Shown: piece after piece, positions 15,028 to 18,221 of the stretch
How the letters are laid out: each line of letters opens with the position of its first letter
Position numbering within the stretch: the first letter of the stretch is position 1
The notes under the pieces: generated by a model
Told to the model about the DNA's origin: nothing
Databases searched by the model: none
What the model saw: only the letters and a program-made list of their open reading frames with translations
NCBI GenBank assembly: GCA_002348365.1
Contig: DEBC01000083.1
Coordinates: 1-18,221 of the forward strand
DNA length: 18,221 nt
DNA from: Alphaproteobacteria bacterium UBA2966
GTDB lineage: Bacteria > Pseudomonadota > Alphaproteobacteria > UBA2966
Direction: 5' to 3'
Translations under genes and position numbers: made by a program

Positions 15028-17793
15028 CTACCAGTTAAGTCCAACGGTCAGACCATAGGTCTGAGGATCCAACAAAAACTGGTTGGTGAATAGCCCAGAA
15101 ACCTGAGTGGAAAGATATTGCTGAACGACGTAGTCGTCGTTAGTAATGTTCTTAATCCAGGCTTCGGCATACCAGGTCGCATTGGACGGTGAAAGACGCG
15201 CGCTGGCATTCCATACATCCCAGGAACCAACTTTGTCATGGGGTGCATTGTTGTTGCGAACATAGAACGAGTCTTGCCAGTAGTAATTCGTCGCGAGCGT
15301 CAAAATCAACCCTGCTCCCGTGTCCACCTGATAACTGGCCCCTACGTTGAAGCTTAACGTGGGAGACTGCGCGAGTTCGTTGCCGTTTTGACTGATAAGC
15401 ACACCCGGTATGCGACCGGCGCCACACCCGTTGGGACTAGTGTCGAGGAACACACTTGCATTGCAACGGATTAAGCCTCCGGTACTGCCATCACCATTTG
15501 GGTCAGCAGTATCATAATCCGTGAAGTCCTTGATCTTGGTGTCTAGCCACGATCCCGTGAATGAAAGTTGGAGATTGGGGGTTGCCAACCACAGCATCTC
15601 CGCCTCAATACCTAATATCTCCGCATCGGTATTCTTGTTCAGTGAGGTCACGTCAACGATTTTAGATACCTGCAAATCTTCGTAGTCATAGTAAAACATG
15701 GTGCCGTTCAGCCGCATCGCCCCGTCCATGAGCGTTGACTTGAACCCAATTTCAACTGCCGTAATGGTTTCCGGCCGAAATACCGCGTTGGACGGATCAT
15801 CGATTACTAGTTGGTCGCTATCGCTAATAGGGTTAAATCCGCCACTCTTGTAGCTTGACGACACGGTGCCATAGACCATTAGGTCATCATTAACGCTATA
15901 CGCAAGATTCGCCTTCCAGGTAATTTCGTCGTCCTTGTAAGACGGGAAGAAAAAGCCGCTCTGCCCTTCCGGGTCGAAAGGCCCGCACTGCAGAAACGTA
16001 AGGTAGCAGGTGCGCTGCTTAGAACTTTTCTTCTCGTCGGAATAGCGCAGCCCGATGGTAGCGCTCAGCCTGTCGCTGATGTCCCAATATAGCTCTCCGA
16101 AAATAGCCCAAGTCTTCAACTTGTATTCTCGCGTATCGTTGTCATACCCCTGCATGTGAGGGTTAACTTCATCTTGAGGATTATTTGGGTCCCCAAACGG
16201 TGCGGGAAACAGGAAAGGGTTAGCAGGCAGAATCTGCCCGATCAGAGCAAGCGACGTTGAGCGCACTACGTAGTGGGCTTCAGACTCATAGTCCATATAG
16301 AAACCGCCCACCATAAAGTTAAGGTCGCCGTCAAAATTGGAGGCTAGGCGGAGTTCTGTCGTAAATTGCTCGGGATCGGAAGTTGACTGATCGTAACCAA
16401 ACGCTGTGTTGAAGCTTTGAACCGATCCGTCAGGCATGAGCAGGGGCACGCCATTTGCGTAGGTTGCCAATGCGGGATTACCGGCCCACAAGCCGTATCC
16501 AAGCCCGGGTGCGAGTTCAACTATGAACGGAATCAACCCCTCAGCCGGCCCACCAACCAACGCGGGGGCGACTGCGGCAGGCAATGCGGGAACCGCCGCC
16601 AGCGTCGCAAGTGCTTGCAGCTGTGCAGCCCAATTTTCCGAGGCGACAGATTTTTCGTAATCCTCTTCAGAATAGACTTCCGGATCATGCCATCCAGTTA
16701 TGGAGGTTAGGGTCATGTTTCCGAAATCGTGAGTGAACTCAAAGCTGATCATCGTTTCTTCAGCTTTGTATACAGGCGTCCAATCCAGGTTGTTTTTCCG
16801 CGGGTCCTGCGGAGTGTCCGAATTGATGAAGTCATCAGCAGGGAACATCCCAGGTATCGGCAATCCGTACCCAAACAAGTTCAATGTTTGAATGCCTCCA
16901 TTCAAAATCCCGCCAATCGTTCCGAAAAGTTCTCCAGTAATGGTCGACGCACCATTTGCTGGCCCGTAGGACATCTCTCCAGTAGGCAGACATCCAAGAA
17001 AACCCGAAGGATCGCGATTACATGCTTGCTTCTGAGAACGGGTCCGTTTGTCATCTTCCTCGAAATGCTGGAACGTAAACGCAAGCGACGTATCCTCCGT
17101 CGGCTCCCATGTCATTGAAACCCGAACGGCAAATAGATCCCGGTCGTCAATGTCATCCCCAGTATGAGCATTCTCAATAAAGCCGTCGCGCTTTTGATAT
17201 TGCCCCGCCACGCGGATAGCAAAGGTGTCCGTAATCGGCAGATTGATGAAGCCCTCGAACTCTCGGCTATCGTAATTCCCGAAGTTCGCGGTCACACCGC
17301 CGCTCATCTCAGTGGTATCCGCTTTGGCGGAGATCATGTTTACCACTCCACCCGTGGTGTTGCGGCCATATGTAGTACCCTGAGGACCACGCAAGATCTC
17401 AACACGCTCGACATCAAAGTACTGGGTCTCGAAAAGACGGCTGGAGTTGAGGTATAAGCCGTTGAAATGAATGCCTACTCCCGAGTCACCGGCCGATCCT
17501 ACTGCCCCGGATCCGATGCCGCGCAATCTGACGCTGCCCCCACCGGAAAAGTTGTATCTGCTCACCATCATGTTGGGCACATTGAACTGCAGATTCATTG
17601 CGTCGTTTATGAGCAACGCATCCAGCGACTCTTGATCGTAGGCTGAGACCGCAATCGGCACATTTTGAATGTTTTCGGCACGCTTTTCGGAGGTAACAAT
17701 TATCTCTTCGATAACGTTCTCCTGAGCGTAGGCCTGGATAGCTCCCAAAGAGAGCGCCAGAGCGAAAACCGCACACGCTAATTTACGCATCAT
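15028..17793 (-). CDS. TonB-dependent outer-membrane receptor
   Basis: A 921-residue TonB-dependent receptor with a clear Sec signal peptide (1-23, ending AYA), a TonB box-like IEEIIVTSEKR (28-38), and a plug with VRLRGIGSG and the signature FDVERVEILRGPQGTTYGRN followed by TTGGVVNMIS. The barrel ends in a terminal aromatic (YGLTVGLNW). This plug pattern is that of the large receptor group abundant in sphingomonads and marine gammaproteobacteria, often linked to uptake of plant, algal or xenobiotic compounds rather than iron. It is unlike the upstream-numbered receptor (EEVVVTGSRI type), so the two are not a recent tandem duplication. The ATG at 17793 has a GGAG site 9 bp upstream; a second ATG follows immediately. 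It is a single-gene unit closed by the terminator at 14937-14976. The ligand is unknown; an Ala/Pro-rich insert near residues 395-430 probably forms an extracellular loop. Confidence 0.95.
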   Translation of the reverse strand: MMRKLACAVFALALSLGAIQAYAQENVIEEIIVTSEKRAENIQNVPIAVSAYDQESLDALLINDAMNLQFNVPNMMVSRYNFSGGGSVRLRGIGSGAVGSAGDSGVGIHFNGLYLNSSRLFETQYFDVERVEILRGPQGTTYGRNTTGGVVNMISAKADTTEMSGGVTANFGNYDSREFEGFINLPITDTFAIRVAGQYQKRDGFIENAHTGDDIDDRDLFAVRVSMTWEPTEDTSLAFTFQHFEEDDKRTRSQKQACNRDPSGFLGCLPTGEMSYGPANGASTITGELFGTIGGILNGGIQTLNLFGYGLPIPGMFPADDFINSDTPQDPRKNNLDWTPVYKAEETMISFEFTHDFGNMTLTSITGWHDPEVYSEEDYEKSVASENWAAQLQALATLAAVPALPAAVAPALVGGPAEGLIPFIVELAPGLGYGLWAGNPALATYANGVPLLMPDGSVQSFNTAFGYDQSTSDPEQFTTELRLASNFDGDLNFMVGGFYMDYESEAHYVVRSTSLALIGQILPANPFLFPAPFGDPNNPQDEVNPHMQGYDNDTREYKLKTWAIFGELYWDISDRLSATIGLRYSDEKKSSKQRTCYLTFLQCGPFDPEGQSGFFFPSYKDDEITWKANLAYSVNDDLMVYGTVSSSYKSGGFNPISDSDQLVIDDPSNAVFRPETITAVEIGFKSTLMDGAMRLNGTMFYYDYEDLQVSKIVDVTSLNKNTDAEILGIEAEMLWLATPNLQLSFTGSWLDTKIKDFTDYDTADPNGDGSTGGLIRCNASVFLDTSPNGCGAGRIPGVLISQNGNELAQSPTLSFNVGASYQVDTGAGLILTLATNYYWQDSFYVRNNNAPHDKVGSWDVWNASARLSPSNATWYAEAWIKNITNDDYVVQQYLSTQVSGLFTNQFLLDPQTYGLTVGLNW

Positions 17794-18103
17794 TTCATTT
17801 GTCTCCAGATGACCCTTAAGCCAAAACCAACTAAAAGGTCGAAGAATTTATCTATCCCATAGCGACACAGCATGCCGCTCGGCGTGTCTAACATTTGGGT
17901 ATACCAATGTCAAACACGGGCTCTGCTGCCTTGCTTGTGCAAGGGAGCTCATCAATAGGAATGTCCCGATTTAGATCAAGATTTGACGACACAGCGGGCA
18001 CAATTGCCGAGAAGCCAAGGTCAACGCGCCGCTCCGGGCTTGGAACCGCGACGCCGCCGTCCGCTATCGCGACGCGGAGGCGCGGCGACACTCAGCGCGG
18101 TGC
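17794..18103. other. 310-bp spacer, mostly no identifiable gene
   Basis: This spacer separates the receptor start from the stop of the next minus-strand gene and should hold the receptor promoter; I see no convincing -35/-10 pair. Its right part (about 18020-18100) is markedly GC-rich, with CGCGACGC repeated and an imperfect GC-rich inverted repeat without a U tract. A 67-codon minus-strand frame (18091-17888, GTG start) has protein-like codon choice and lies in the same frame as the gene to its right, but two stops separate them and I recognise no family. It may be a remnant or chance. Confidence 0.4.
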
Positions 18104-18221
18104 TCAGTCAGCAGTTTCGGAGTCCACGACGAACTGACGCATATCCTCCGGAACGTCGGGCAAGCCTACGATGTGTTTTCCATCCGTGAGCTGCTCCGGT
18201 GGATCCACGTCAAAAATGGTG
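18104..18221 (-). CDS. C-terminal end of an unidentified gene, 5' part outside window
   Basis: Reading leftward from the window edge, an open frame of 38 residues ends at TGA (18106-18104). It starts TIFDVDPPEQLTDG, continues KHIVGLPDVPEDMRQF and closes with VVDSETAD. The hydrophilic, acidic tail, regular codon use and uninterrupted frame to the edge indicate a real gene end. I cannot assign a family from this little sequence. It runs in the same direction as the receptor gene, 310 bp upstream of it, with no clear intrinsic terminator between. Confidence 0.6.
   Translation of the reverse strand, partial: TIFDVDPPEQLTDGKHIVGLPDVPEDMRQFVVDSETAD

Noticed and set aside
11332..17793. The two TonB receptors as a recent tandem duplication
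   Set aside because: Signal peptides, TonB boxes and plug motifs differ (GSRI type versus SEKR/LRGPQGTTYG type), and a terminator and a pseudogene separate them.
1..18221. CRISPR array, insertion sequence, tRNA/rRNA gene, toxin-antitoxin or phage module
   Set aside because: No regularly spaced repeats, transposase or integrase motifs, cloverleaf-like sequences or small paired ORFs with recognisable families were seen.

Overview
The window looks like part of a chromosome from a Gram-negative proteobacterium, most likely a marine or environmental gammaproteobacterium. Two large TonB-dependent outer-membrane receptors and a probable outer-membrane or periplasmic lipoprotein point to a Gram-negative envelope. 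The families present (GMC oxidoreductase, Rieske oxygenase, DUF3604, GPH-type MFS carrier, S9 peptidase, haloalkane-dehalogenase-like hydrolase) are commonly expanded in marine Gammaproteobacteria and in sphingomonads. The taxonomic call is inference from gene content; there is no rRNA, tRNA or housekeeping gene to anchor it.

Layout. Positions 2-934 (+) hold the C-terminal two thirds of an MFS/GPH sugar-cation symporter-like carrier. Convergent to it is a GMC flavoprotein oxidoreductase (1024-2619, -). A 272-bp divergent spacer with inverted repeats leads to a membrane-tethered DUF1330-like protein (2892-3512, +). Its end overlaps, tail to tail by 79 bp, a haloalkane-dehalogenase-like alpha/beta hydrolase (3434-4534, -). 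Next come a DUF3604 lipoprotein (4728-6689, -), a divergent Rieske oxygenase alpha subunit (6837-8258, +) and a convergent short-chain dehydrogenase (8271-9203, -). The right half is export and uptake machinery: an S9 prolyl-oligopeptidase-family peptidase (9354-11324, -) sits 7 bp behind a TonB-dependent receptor (11332-14295, -). A second receptor (15028-17793, -) has its own strong intrinsic terminator. Between the two receptors is the decayed 3' end of an SGNH/GDSL hydrolase gene on the opposite strand. The last 118 bp carry the 3' end of an unidentified minus-strand gene.

How the genes may work together. The left half (carrier, GMC dehydrogenase, dehalogenase-like hydrolase, Rieske oxygenase, SDR) reads as a loose set of oxidative and hydrolytic catabolic enzymes, in mixed orientation rather than one operon. 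No Rieske reductase or ferredoxin, no oxygenase beta subunit and no transcriptional regulator is in the window. The receptor plus peptidase pair looks like a two-gene unit for uptake and cleavage of a peptide-like ligand. All substrates are unknown.

I found no CRISPR array, prophage, transposase, toxin-antitoxin pair or recognisable defence system. The most noteworthy points are the SGNH pseudogene, the anchored dehalogenase-like enzyme with its TTG start and antisense-overlapping tail, a perfect 16-bp tandem repeat upstream of that enzyme, and several palindromes in divergent promoter regions.
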